Assembly: GCF_002564025.1 (NCBI RefSeq)
Contig: NZ_PDJH01000001.1
Coordinates: 434,001-498,000, forward strand
Direction of reading: 5' to 3'
DNA from: Flavimobilis soli
GTDB taxonomy: Bacteria > Actinomycetota > Actinomycetes > Actinomycetales > Cellulomonadaceae
DNA: 64,000 nucleotides
Of the stretch, positions 23,201-31,117 are shown piece after piece. Position 1 is the stretch's first letter. Every line of letters starts with the position of its first letter. Below the pieces are notes generated by a model. That model had not been told where the DNA came from and searched no databases. It saw only the letters and a program-made list of their open reading frames with translations. A program made the translations under genes and the position numbers.

Positions 23201-25888
23201 TCAGTGGCCGGCGTCGTGCCAGGTCTGACCGCGGCCGACGGACACCTCGAGCGGGACAGACAGGTCCGCGGCCCCGGCCATCTGGGTACGCAGCAGCTCC
23301 TCGACCGTCTCGAGCTCGCCCGGCGCGACCTCGAGGACGAGCTCGTCGTGGACCTGGAGGAGCATGCGGGACCTGAGGCCCCGGGCGTCGAGCTCGCGCT
23401 GCACGCCGAGCATCGCGTCCTTGATGATGTCTGCGGCAGAGCCCTGGATCGGCGAGTTCAGCGCGACCCGTTCGGCGATCTCGCGGCGCTGGCGGTTGTC
23501 GCTCGTCAGGTCGGGAAGATACCGGCGACGGCCGCGGATGGTCTCGGTGAAGCCGGTCGCGCGCGCCTCCTCGACGACCTCGTGGAGGTACGTCCGCACG
23601 CCACCGAAACGGGTGAAGTAGTCGTCCATGAGCGCCTGGGCCTCGCCGACGGCGACGTTGAGCTGCTTCGACAGGCCGAACGCCGAGAGGCCGTACGCGA
23701 GGCCGTAGCTCATCGCCTTGATCTTGGAGCGCTGCGCGGCGGAGACCTCGTCGGTCGCGACGCCGAACACCCGCGACGCCACGTAGCTGTGGAGGTCCTC
23801 CCCGGAGCGGAAGGCCGCGATCAGCCCCTCGTCGCCGGAGAGGTGAGCCATGATCCGCATCTCGATCTGGCTGTAGTCCGCCGTCAGGAGCGTCTCGTAG
23901 CCCTCCCCGACGCGGAACGCCTGACGGATGCGGCGGCCAGCCGCGGTCCGGATGGGGATGTTCTGGAGGTTCGGGTCCGCCGAGCTGAGGCGCCCTGTCG
24001 CCGCGACCGTCTGCTGGAAGGTCGTGTGGATCCGGCCGTCGCTCGCGACGTAGCGCAGGAGCGTGTCGACCGTCTGCCTCAGCTTCGTGACGTCGCGGTG
24101 CACGAGCAGGTGCTCGAGGAACGGGTGCTGCGTCTTCGCGAACAGGTCCGCGAGCGACGCGGCGTCCGTCGTGTACCCCGTCTTGATCTTCTTGGTGCGC
24201 GGCATGTCCAGCTGGTCGAAGAGCACCTCCTGGAGCTGCTTCGGCGAGCCGAGGTTCACCTCCCGGCCGATCACCTGGTAAGCCTCCTGCGCGGCTCCCT
24301 GGACCTGCTGGCCGAACTCGCACTCGAGCTCGCGGAGCATCTCGACGTCGACCGCGACGCCGCGCGCCTCCATCCCCTCGAGCACGTCGGCGAGCGGCAG
24401 CTCGAGGGTCGTCAGCAGGTCGTACGACCCGCGGTCCTTGAGGTCGCTCTCGAGCGCCGCGGCGAGAACCGGCAGCACGGCGGCACGCTCGGCAAGATCG
24501 GCGCCGGCTCCCGGCTCCCCCTCGAGGTCGAGCTCGAGCGCGCCCTGCCCCCCGGCAGGGCCCGACGCCCCGATCTCGCGGTGCAGGTTACGCACCGCGA
24601 GGTCCTCGAGGTCGTAGCTGCGCTGGTCGGGGTGGCACAGGTATGCGGCGAGCTCCGTGTCGAGCACGACGCCGCGCAGCGTGTAGCCGCGCCCGCGCAG
24701 CGCATGGGCGCGTGCCTTCCCGCCGTGCGCGACGACGGGGGCGTCCTCGGCGGCGAGCCACTGCCCCAGGGCCGTGTCGTCGGCGGGGTCGAGCTGAGCG
24801 AGGTCGAGGACGACGGCGTGCCCCTCGAGGTCGCCGAGGGCGACCATGTCGGCATCACCGGCGCCGGGCACGAACGAGCCGCGGACCTCGAGGCCGATCG
24901 GCTGGCCACGGCGCGCCGCGAGCCAGTCACCGAGCGTCCCGGGCGCGAGCACGTCGATCTCCACGACGGCCGCGTCGGCGGGTGCGTCCTCGCGGTCCTC
25001 CGCGGGCATCATCGCGAGCAGGCGGTCGCGCAGCGTCCGGAACTGGAGCGTGTCGAACACCTGGTGGAGCGCCTCACGGTCCCACGGCTGGACGGCGAGG
25101 TCCTCGGGCGAGTGCGGCAGGTCGAGGTCGGTCAGGAGGTGGTTGATCTCACGGTTGAGCCGGACCTGGTCCAGGTGGTCGCGAAGGTTCTGGCCGACGA
25201 CCCCACCGATCTCGTCGGCGTGAGCGAGGACGCCGTCGAGGTCGCCGTACTGGGCCAGCCACTTGGCGGCCGTCTTCGGACCGACCTTCGGCACGCCGGG
25301 GATGTTGTCGGCGGACTCGCCGACGAGCGCCGCGAGGTCCGGGTACCGCTCCGGGGTGACGCCGTACTTCGCCTCGACGGCCTCCGGGGTCATCCGGGCG
25401 AGCTCGGAGACGCCCTTGACCGGGTAGAGGACCGTGACGTCAGGGGTCACGAACTGGAGCGAGTCCCGGTCACCCGAGCAGACGAGCACCTGCCAACCCT
25501 TCGCCCCGGCCTGCTTGGACCAGGTCGCGAGGATGTCGTCCGCCTCGATCATGTCGCGCTCGTAGTGGGTGATCCGCATCGCGTCGAGCACCTCACGGAT
25601 GAGCGGGACCTGCCCCTTGAAGGGCTCGGGCGTCGACTCGCGCCCACCCTTGTAGTCCGGGAAGCGCTCGGTGCGGAACGTCGTCGAACCGGCGTCGAAC
25701 GCGACCGCGACATGCGTCGGCTGCTCGTTCTTGATGAGGTTCGCGAGCATGGACACGAAGCCGTGCACGGCGTTCGTGTGCTGCCCGGTCGACGTCGAGA
25801 ACTTGTCGACCGGGAGGGCGAAGTACGCCCGGAAGGCCATCGAGTGGCCGTCGATCAGGAGAAGGCGGGGTCGCGCGTCGTCACTCAC
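23201..25888 (-). CDS. polA: DNA polymerase I
   Basis: Repair and Okazaki-fragment polymerase of 895 residues. The N-terminal third is the 5'-3' flap exonuclease (LLIDGHSMAFRAYFALP...GDRDSLQ...GVPKVGPKTAAKWL). The middle 3'-5' exonuclease-like domain lacks the catalytic Asp-x-Glu (IGLEVRG at that place), so proofreading is probably absent, as in other actinobacteria. Polymerase motifs are A (DYSQIEMRIMAHLSGD), B (RSKIKAMSYGLAYG) and C (QVHDELVLE). Motif B has Tyr where E. coli has Phe762. I chose GTG 25888 because MSDDARPRLLLIDGHS matches relatives and TAGGTT lies 7 nt upstream; ATG 25909 would overlap the divergent gene's start. Confidence 0.97.
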   Translation of the reverse strand: MSDDARPRLLLIDGHSMAFRAYFALPVDKFSTSTGQHTNAVHGFVSMLANLIKNEQPTHVAVAFDAGSTTFRTERFPDYKGGRESTPEPFKGQVPLIREVLDAMRITHYERDMIEADDILATWSKQAGAKGWQVLVCSGDRDSLQFVTPDVTVLYPVKGVSELARMTPEAVEAKYGVTPERYPDLAALVGESADNIPGVPKVGPKTAAKWLAQYGDLDGVLAHADEIGGVVGQNLRDHLDQVRLNREINHLLTDLDLPHSPEDLAVQPWDREALHQVFDTLQFRTLRDRLLAMMPAEDREDAPADAAVVEIDVLAPGTLGDWLAARRGQPIGLEVRGSFVPGAGDADMVALGDLEGHAVVLDLAQLDPADDTALGQWLAAEDAPVVAHGGKARAHALRGRGYTLRGVVLDTELAAYLCHPDQRSYDLEDLAVRNLHREIGASGPAGGQGALELDLEGEPGAGADLAERAAVLPVLAAALESDLKDRGSYDLLTTLELPLADVLEGMEARGVAVDVEMLRELECEFGQQVQGAAQEAYQVIGREVNLGSPKQLQEVLFDQLDMPRTKKIKTGYTTDAASLADLFAKTQHPFLEHLLVHRDVTKLRQTVDTLLRYVASDGRIHTTFQQTVAATGRLSSADPNLQNIPIRTAAGRRIRQAFRVGEGYETLLTADYSQIEMRIMAHLSGDEGLIAAFRSGEDLHSYVASRVFGVATDEVSAAQRSKIKAMSYGLAYGLSAFGLSKQLNVAVGEAQALMDDYFTRFGGVRTYLHEVVEEARATGFTETIRGRRRYLPDLTSDNRQRREIAERVALNSPIQGSAADIIKDAMLGVQRELDARGLRSRMLLQVHDELVLEVAPGELETVEELLRTQMAGAADLSVPLEVSVGRGQTWHDAGH

Positions 25889-25894
25889 ACCTGA

Positions 25895-25901
25895 CAACCT
25901 A
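25895..25901. promoter_or_regulatory. shared divergent -10 element of polA and thioesterase genes
   Basis: The 7-mer CAACCTA reads TAGGTT on the minus strand, 7 nt before the polA GTG, and CAACCT on the plus strand, 7 nt before the thioesterase ATG. The two start codons are only 19 bases apart. Both genes therefore probably start leaderless from one symmetric element; the plus-strand version is the weaker match. Confidence 0.5.
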
Positions 25902-25907
25902 TCTTCC

Positions 25908-26357
25908 ATGACCGACACGACGCCGCTCGACGCCACGTCCTCCCCCGCTGACCTCGCCAGGTTCCTCGAGATGATCAGGGAGAGGGAGGCTGGCACGCTC
26001 ATCGAGCGCATGCAGATCGAGGTCATGGAGCTGAGCGCCGAGCGCGTCGTCGCAACCATGCCCGTCGAGGGGAACACGCAGCCGGCCGGGCTGCTGCACG
26101 GCGGCGCGACGGCTGCGCTCGCCGAGACGGTCGGCTCGTACGGCGCGCTCGCGCACGCGGGCATGGGGCGGGCTGCGGTCGGCCTCGAGCTGAGCGTGTC
26201 GCACCACCGCAGCGCCCGCTCCGGGACGGTGACGGCGGTCGCGACCGCGCTGCACCTCGGCCGGACGCTCGCCTCCTACGAGATCGTCGTGTCGGACGAC
26301 GACAACAAGCGCCTGTGCACCGCGCGCCTGACGTGCATGATCATGGACGGTCGCTAG
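25908..26357 (+). CDS. hotdog-fold thioesterase, PaaI/MenI type
   Basis: Acyl-CoA thioesterase of 149 residues with the hotdog fold. The signature QPAGLLHGGATAALAETVGS contains the HGG loop and the Glu used by the PaaI/EntH/MenI group. The C-terminal strands (GTVTAVATALHLGRTLASYEI) are complete. Likely substrates are aryl-CoA or 1,4-dihydroxy-2-naphthoyl-CoA in menaquinone synthesis, but no men gene is in the window, so this is open. ATG 25908 has no Shine-Dalgarno sequence; it appears to share a -10 element with polA. Confidence 0.88.
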   Translation: MTDTTPLDATSSPADLARFLEMIREREAGTLIERMQIEVMELSAERVVATMPVEGNTQPAGLLHGGATAALAETVGSYGALAHAGMGRAAVGLELSVSHHRSARSGTVTAVATALHLGRTLASYEIVVSDDDNKRLCTARLTCMIMDGR

Positions 26358-26385
26358 AGCAGAGCCTGGTGAGCAGGCCCTCGGC

Positions 26386-27072
26386 TCAGCCGGCGTGCGA
26401 GATGCGGCCGGTGCCCGCGACACGTGCGCCGCGGGAGGCGCGGGCGGGCGCCGGCTCCTCACCGAGGCGGGCACGGAGCTCACGCAGGTCGACCGGGCCG
26501 GACTGCGTCTCGATGCGGGCCTTGCGACGGCGCGCGATGAGGTCCTCGAGCGCGCGCGGCGGGCGGCGCAGCGAACCCTCGGGGCCGAGCTTGCGCAGCA
26601 GCGCCGAGGTCTGGACGACGCGGTGCGCCGCGGCGGGCGCGAAGCCCATGCGGGCGAGGAAGCGCTGGACCCCGCGTGAGCCCGGGATCGGCACGGAGTA
26701 GACCTCTTCGGCACCCGCACCGACCGCGATCTCCGCAGCCGCGCTGAGGAGAGCGTGACCGACCCCCCGGCGGCGGAAGGTGCCGTCGACGTAGACGGCC
26801 TCGATGTAGAGCACGGGGGCGTCGTTGTAGACGTTCGCCTCGATCACGCGAGCCAGCAGGAAGCCGACCGGGTTCGAGTCGTGCGTCGCGAGGAGGACGC
26901 GACCACCGGGGACCGACAGGAGGACGCCGAGGTGCTTGCGAAGCTTCTCGACGTCGGCGCTGCAGATCTGCGACGGCGTGGCGGTCTCCTCGCGCGCCGC
27001 CGAGCACAGCTGCGCGACCTCGAGGAGATCTGCTGCACCAGCGTGGCGGACGTCGATCACGGCTCGCACCAC
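26386..27072 (-). CDS. GNAT-family N-acetyltransferase
   Basis: Acetyl-CoA-dependent acetyltransferase of about 228 residues. The GNAT core occupies the first 150 residues, with motif A VDGTFRRRGVGHALL as the acetyl-CoA pyrophosphate loop and the final strand GVQRFLARMGFAPA. The basic C-terminal 75 residues (ALEDLIARRRKARIE and an Ala/Arg-rich tail) are outside the domain and not recognised. The start is one of two adjacent GTGs (27072 or 27069) after AAGGAGG, spaced 5 or 8 nt. Substrate unknown. It is downstream of pdtaR on the same strand but has its own strong ribosome binding site. Confidence 0.8.
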   Translation of the reverse strand: MVRAVIDVRHAGAADLLEVAQLCSAAREETATPSQICSADVEKLRKHLGVLLSVPGGRVLLATHDSNPVGFLLARVIEANVYNDAPVLYIEAVYVDGTFRRRGVGHALLSAAAEIAVGAGAEEVYSVPIPGSRGVQRFLARMGFAPAAAHRVVQTSALLRKLGPEGSLRRPPRALEDLIARRRKARIETQSGPVDLRELRARLGEEPAPARASRGARVAGTGRISHAG

Positions 27073-27188
27073 GGACACCTCCTTCAGCAGCCCCTGCACG
27101 TAAGGATGTGCTCCCCTCACCTCAGGCGCGGAGAGCGAGACCAAGGTACCCAGATAACGGGAAGGTCACAACTCCCCCTCCGGGGACC

Positions 27189-27863
27189 TCAGTCCTTGCC
27201 ACCCACCTGGTCGATGACGGCGTCCGCGACCTCGCGCATGGTCAGGCGACGGTCCATCGACGTCTTCTGGATCCAGCGGAACGACTCGGGCTCCGAGAGG
27301 CCCATCTTGCTCATGAGCAGGCCCTTGGCGCGGTCGACGCGCTTGCGCGTCTCGAAGCGCTCCGTCAGGTCGGCGACCTCCGCGGACAGCGCGGTGATCT
27401 GCGCGTACCGCGAGATGGCGATCTCGACGGCAGGCAGCAGGTCCGCCGGGCTGAACGGCTTGACGACGTAGGCCATCGCGCCGGCGTCCCGGGCACGCTC
27501 GACGAGCTCGGTCTGCGAGAAGGCCGTCAGCAGCACGACGGGCGCGACGTGCGCCTTGCCGATGCGCTCAGCCGCGGAGATGCCGTCCAGCTCGGGCATC
27601 TTCACGTCCATGACGACGACGTCCGGCTTGTGCTCGATGGCGAGCGCGACCGCGGTCTCACCGTCGCCGGCCTCGCCCACGACCTCGTAGCCGGCCTCAC
27701 GGAGGGTCTCGACGACATCCATGCGGATGAGCGCCTCGTCCTCGGCGACCACGGCGCGGCGCACCTTGGACGGCGTGGCGGCGGGGGCCTCCTGCTCGGG
27801 GGCCGTCAGTGGCGGCAGGTCGAGCTGGAGGGGTTCACGGGTGGTCTCGTCGTTGTCGGTCAC
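27189..27863 (-). CDS. pdtaR: ANTAR-domain response regulator (PdtaR-like)
   Basis: Two-component response regulator whose output is RNA binding rather than DNA binding. After a 35-residue Pro/Glu-rich leader comes a receiver domain with acidic pair Glu41-Asp42, phosphorylation site Asp86 (VVVMDVKMP) and Lys in YVVKPFSPADLL, then a C-terminal ANTAR domain (KRVDRAKGLLMSKMGLSEPESFRWIQ). Mycobacterial PdtaR, paired with the kinase PdtaS, is an antiterminator and is also encoded near polA and rpsA. The partner kinase is not in this window. GTG 27863 is preferred because TAGGAT is 6 nt upstream. 224 residues, normal. Confidence 0.93.
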   Translation of the reverse strand: MTDNDETTREPLQLDLPPLTAPEQEAPAATPSKVRRAVVAEDEALIRMDVVETLREAGYEVVGEAGDGETAVALAIEHKPDVVVMDVKMPELDGISAAERIGKAHVAPVVLLTAFSQTELVERARDAGAMAYVVKPFSPADLLPAVEIAISRYAQITALSAEVADLTERFETRKRVDRAKGLLMSKMGLSEPESFRWIQKTSMDRRLTMREVADAVIDQVGGKD

Positions 27864-27869
27864 AGGGTC

Positions 27870-27915
27870 ATCCTAGTTGCTCGTGCTGGTAGGACCACGC
27901 ATCCCGGTGCGTGGT
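27870..27915 (-). promoter_or_regulatory. pdtaR promoter with inverted repeat over the -35 region
   Basis: TAGGAT (27875-27870) lies 6 nt before the pdtaR GTG. A perfect 8-bp inverted repeat (27894-27901 with 27908-27915, loop 6) covers the position of the -35 element, which itself does not match TTGACA. This arrangement suggests a regulator binding site. Confidence 0.5.
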
Positions 27916-28003
27916 GGCGTCGACGTGCGCGGAGGCACAGGCGGGCCGCCGCGCTGCGGTGATGCGGAGTTCGACGTGTGCGTGTGGTTCCATAGTGGGC
28001 GCG

Positions 28004-28077
28004 GCCCCGGTAGCCCAACCGGCAGAGGCGTTCGGCTCAAACCCGATCCAGTGTGGGTTCGAATCCCACCCGGGGCA
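28004..28077 (+). tRNA. tRNA with CAA anticodon, short variable loop (tRNA-Leu-like)
   Basis: Cloverleaf of 74 nt: acceptor stem 28004-28010 with 28070-28076 (7 bp), discriminator A at 28077, T arm GTGGG-TTCGAAT-CCCAC (28053-28069), D loop with GG, anticodon loop CTCAAAC with anticodon CAA at 28038-28040. The top pair of the anticodon stem (28031/28047) is T-T. CAA decodes UUG (Leu), but bacterial tRNA-Leu normally has a long variable arm of about 10 or more nt; here only five bases lie between the anticodon and T stems. The CCA end is only partly encoded (ACC). Identity therefore remains uncertain. Confidence 0.8.
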
Positions 28078-28084
28078 CCGCAGC

Positions 28085-28128
28085 ACGAGAGATGCCCCCC
28101 GACCGAGCGGTCGGGGGGCATCTCTCGT
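28085..28128. terminator. bidirectional terminator between tRNA and pyk
   Basis: Perfect 20-bp inverted repeat (28085-28104 with 28109-28128) with the tetraloop GAGC, placed between the convergent tRNA gene and pyk. It is the strongest hairpin in the window. Confidence 0.88.
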
Positions 28129-28135
28129 CATCCGA

Positions 28136-29569
28136 TCAGGCGATGCGGCCGTTGGCCTCGTCGCCGATCTTGTGGACCGTGATGGAGTTCGTCGAGCCGA
28201 CGACGCCGACCGGCGCGCCCGCGACGACGACGACGTAGTCGCCGTTCTCCCCGAGACCCTTGCTTCGCAGGGTCTGGTCGACCAGGTTCACCATGCCGTC
28301 GGTGTCCTTGACGGAGTCGACGAGCTCGGCCTGGACGCCCCAGCTGAGCGCGAGCACATTGCGGACCGAGGGGTCCGGCGTGAAGGCGACCAGCGGGATG
28401 GGCGAGCGCAGGCGCGACATGCGACGGGCCGAGTCACCCGACTGCGTGAACGTCGCGAGGTACTTGACCCCGAGCGTCTCGCCGATCTCGGCTGCGGCGC
28501 GGGTGATCGCACCGCCGCGCGTGCCCGGCGTCGAGCCGAGCGGCGCGATGCGCTCGCGACCGAGCTCCTCGGTGCTCTCGATGATGCGCGCCATCGTGCG
28601 GACGGCCTCGATCGGGTAGTCACCGACGGACGTCTCGCCCGAGAGCATGACCGCGTCGGCACCGTCGAGGACGGCGTTGGCGCAGTCAGAGGCCTCGGCG
28701 CGCGTCGGGCGCGGCGCGGAGATCATCGACTCGAGGACCTGCGTCGCGACGATGACGGGCTTCGCGTTGCGGCGGGCGAGCTCGACGGCGCGCTTCTGGA
28801 CGAGCGGGACCTGCTCGAGCGGGAGCTCGACGCCCAGGTCACCACGGGCGACCATGATGCCGTCGAACGCGTCGACGATCTCGGCGAGGTTCTCGACGGC
28901 CTGCGGCTTCTCGACCTTGGCGATGACGGGGAGGATGCGACCCTCCTCCTCCATGATCCGGCGGACGTCGTCGTAGTCGGCGGCCGAACGGACGAAGGAG
29001 AGCGCGATGATGTCGGCACCGAGGCGGATGGCCCAGCGCAGGTCGGTCTCGTCCTTGTCGGACATCGCGGGGACCGAGACGGCCACGCCCGGGAGGTTCA
29101 GACCCTTGTTGTTGGAGACGGGGCCAGCGACCTCGACGCGGGTGACGACGCGGGGGCCGTCGACCTCGACGATGCGGACGAGCACGCGGCCGTCGTCGAT
29201 GAGGATGGGGTCGCCCACGCGAGCGTCGTTCGGCAGACCCTTGTGGGTCGTGCCGCACAGCTCCTTGGTGCCCACGACGTCCTCGGTCGTGATGGTGAAG
29301 ATGTCACCCTCGTCGAGCCAGTACTTCTCGTCCTTCTCGAACTTGCCGAGGCGGATCTTGGGGCCCTGGAGGTCGACCAGGATCGCGACGGGCCGGTCAG
29401 CCGTGGCGGCGGCGGCACGCACGTTGTGGAAGACGAGCTCGTGCTCTTCGGGAGCTCCGTGGCTCCGGTTGATGCGGGCGACGTCCATGCCGGCGTCGAC
29501 CAGATTCTGAATCTGCTCGGCCGAGGCGGTCGCGGGTCCGATGGTGCAAACGATTTTTGCTCTGCGCAT
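28136..29569 (-). CDS. pyk: pyruvate kinase
   Basis: Converts phosphoenolpyruvate and ADP to pyruvate and ATP. The 477-residue protein opens with MRRAKIVCTIGPATAS and has the substrate-site motif MVARGDLGVELP and the catalytic Lys-containing VIAKVEKPQAVENL. The C-terminal domain, with an allosteric-type VAFTPDPSVRN segment, is complete. The A-domain loop reads NRSHG rather than the more common NLSHG, seen in other actinobacteria. ATG 29569 has TAGGCT 6 nt upstream; the GGAG next to it is too close to act as a ribosome binding site. Confidence 0.98.
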   Translation of the reverse strand: MRRAKIVCTIGPATASAEQIQNLVDAGMDVARINRSHGAPEEHELVFHNVRAAAATADRPVAILVDLQGPKIRLGKFEKDEKYWLDEGDIFTITTEDVVGTKELCGTTHKGLPNDARVGDPILIDDGRVLVRIVEVDGPRVVTRVEVAGPVSNNKGLNLPGVAVSVPAMSDKDETDLRWAIRLGADIIALSFVRSAADYDDVRRIMEEEGRILPVIAKVEKPQAVENLAEIVDAFDGIMVARGDLGVELPLEQVPLVQKRAVELARRNAKPVIVATQVLESMISAPRPTRAEASDCANAVLDGADAVMLSGETSVGDYPIEAVRTMARIIESTEELGRERIAPLGSTPGTRGGAITRAAAEIGETLGVKYLATFTQSGDSARRMSRLRSPIPLVAFTPDPSVRNVLALSWGVQAELVDSVKDTDGMVNLVDQTLRSKGLGENGDYVVVVAGAPVGVVGSTNSITVHKIGDEANGRIA

Positions 29570-29575
29570 GGCTCC

Positions 29576-29590
29576 AGCCTAGTTCACTAG
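29576..29590 (-). promoter_or_regulatory. candidate pyk -10 box with short palindrome
   Basis: Minus-strand TAGGCT (29581-29576) lies 6 nt before the pyk ATG. It overlaps the inverted repeat CTAGT-tc-ACTAG at 29579-29590, a possible operator. Confidence 0.45.
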
Positions 29591-29641
29591 CGAAGTACGA
29601 ATGGTAGGACGATGGTCAGGCCGCGGCGTCGCCGCGCACCC

Positions 29642-31117
29642 TTACGGCCGAAGCGCGACCGCGCTCGCCGGGATCGGGGCAGGGAGCTCGGTCGCCCCCT
29701 GCAGGAAGGCGTCGACCGAGGCAGCCGCCGCGCGACCCTCGGCGATCGCCCAGACGATGAGCGACTGCCCACGACCCGCGTCTCCCGCGACGAACACGCC
29801 GGGGACCGACGTCGCGTACGAGTCGTCGCGCGCGACTGCGCCGCGGCCCGTGAGGTCCGCTCCCGTCTGCTCGGTGAGCGCTGCGGTCTCGGGACCCGTG
29901 AAGCCCATCGAGATGAGGACGAGGTCCGCCGGGATGATCCGCTCGGTGCCGGGCGTCGGCACGCGCCGCCCGTCCGGGAGGTACTCGGTCGTCGCGAGCA
30001 CGAGGTGCGTCACGTGCCCGTTCTCGTCGCCGCGGAACTCGACGGTCGACGCGAGGAACGTGCGCTCGCCGCCCTCCTCGTGCGAGCTCGACACCTCGAA
30101 CAGCGTCGGGGTCGTGGGCCACGGCTGGTTCTCCGGACGCTCGGTCGGCGGCTTCTTGCCGATCGCGAGGGTCGTGACCGAGGCCGCGCGCTGGCGCAGC
30201 GCGGTGCCGAGGCAGTCGGAGCCCGTGTCGCCGCCGCCGATGATGACGACGTGCTTGTCCTTCGCGCTGATCGGGTCCTCGACGGCGCCCCCCGCCGCGA
30301 GACGGTTGCCCTGGACGAGGTACTCCATGGCGAAGTGGACACCCTCGAGGTCGCGCCCGGGGATGGGAAGGTCCCGCGGCTCGGTCGCGCCGGTCGCGAC
30401 GACGACCGCGTCGTACCGGGTGCGCAGCTCGGCCCACGTGATGTCGACGCCGACCTCGACACCCGTGCGGAAGCGGGTGCCCTCGGCACGCATCTGCTCG
30501 ATGCGGCGGTCGATGTGCCGCTTCTCGAGCTTGAAGTCGGGCACGCCGTAGCGCAGCAGGCCGCCGATCGCGTCGTCACGCTCGAGAACGACGACCGTGT
30601 GACCGGCGCGCGTGAGCTGCTGGGCTGCGGCGAGACCGGCGGGCCCCGAGCCGACGACCGCGACCGTGTGACCGGTGAGGCGCTGCGGCACGACGGGCTC
30701 GACGAGACCGCGTGCGAACGCCTCGTCGATGATCGAGACCTCGACGCTCTTGATCGTCACGGGCGGCTGGTTGATGCCCAGGACGCACGCCGACTCGCAC
30801 GGAGCCGGGCAGATGCGCCCCGTGAACTCCGGGAAGTTGTTCGTGGCGTGCAGACGCTCGGACGCCTCGCGGTACTGGCCGCGACGCACGAGGTCGTTCC
30901 ACTCCGGGATGAGGTTGCCGAGCGGGCAGCCCTGGTGGCAGAACGGGATGCCGCAGTCCATGCAGCGGCCCGCCTGACGCTTGAGCATCTGCTGGTCCTC
31001 CGGGTTCATCGCCCGGTACTCGTGCACCTCGCGCCAGTCCATGAGGCGGACGGGAACAGCTCGGTCGGCCGGGAGCTCACGCTCCCGGACCTTCAGGAAT
31101 CCGCGTGGGTCAGCCAC
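29642..31117 (-). CDS. gltD: glutamate synthase (NADPH) small subunit
   Basis: FAD-dependent subunit that passes electrons from NADPH to the large subunit for reductive synthesis of two glutamates from glutamine and 2-oxoglutarate. Of 491 residues, the N-terminal part holds cysteine clusters for two 4Fe-4S centres ([17 protein letters not shown] and CPAPCESAC). Two nucleotide-binding folds follow: [13 protein letters not shown] for FAD and [13 protein letters not shown] for NADPH, then the C-terminal FAD motif [17 protein letters not shown] 31117 overlaps the gltB stop by 8 bases, so the pair is translationally coupled. The open frame upstream lies inside gltB. Confidence 0.97.
   Translation of the reverse strand: MADPRGFLKVRERELPADRAVPVRLMDWREVHEYRAMNPEDQQMLKRQAGRCMDCGIPFCHQGCPLGNLIPEWNDLVRRGQYREASERLHATNNFPEFTGRICPAPCESACVLGINQPPVTIKSVEVSIIDEAFARGLVEPVVPQRLTGHTVAVVGSGPAGLAAAQQLTRAGHTVVVLERDDAIGGLLRYGVPDFKLEKRHIDRRIEQMRAEGTRFRTGVEVGVDITWAELRTRYDAVVVATGATEPRDLPIPGRDLEGVHFAMEYLVQGNRLAAGGAVEDPISAKDKHVVIIGGGDTGSDCLGTALRQRAASVTTLAIGKKPPTERPENQPWPTTPTLFEVSSSHEEGGERTFLASTVEFRGDENGHVTHLVLATTEYLPDGRRVPTPGTERIIPADLVLISMGFTGPETAALTEQTGADLTGRGAVARDDSYATSVPGVFVAGDAGRGQSLIVWAIAEGRAAAASVDAFLQGATELPAPIPASAVALRP

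Noticed and set aside
23204..25894. Plus-strand open frame of 896 codons
   Set aside because: Antisense to polA. Its length only reflects the lack of stops in high-GC antisense frames.
28004..28128. tRNA-associated integration site
   Set aside because: No integrase, no direct repeat of the tRNA 3' end and no foreign-looking genes nearby.
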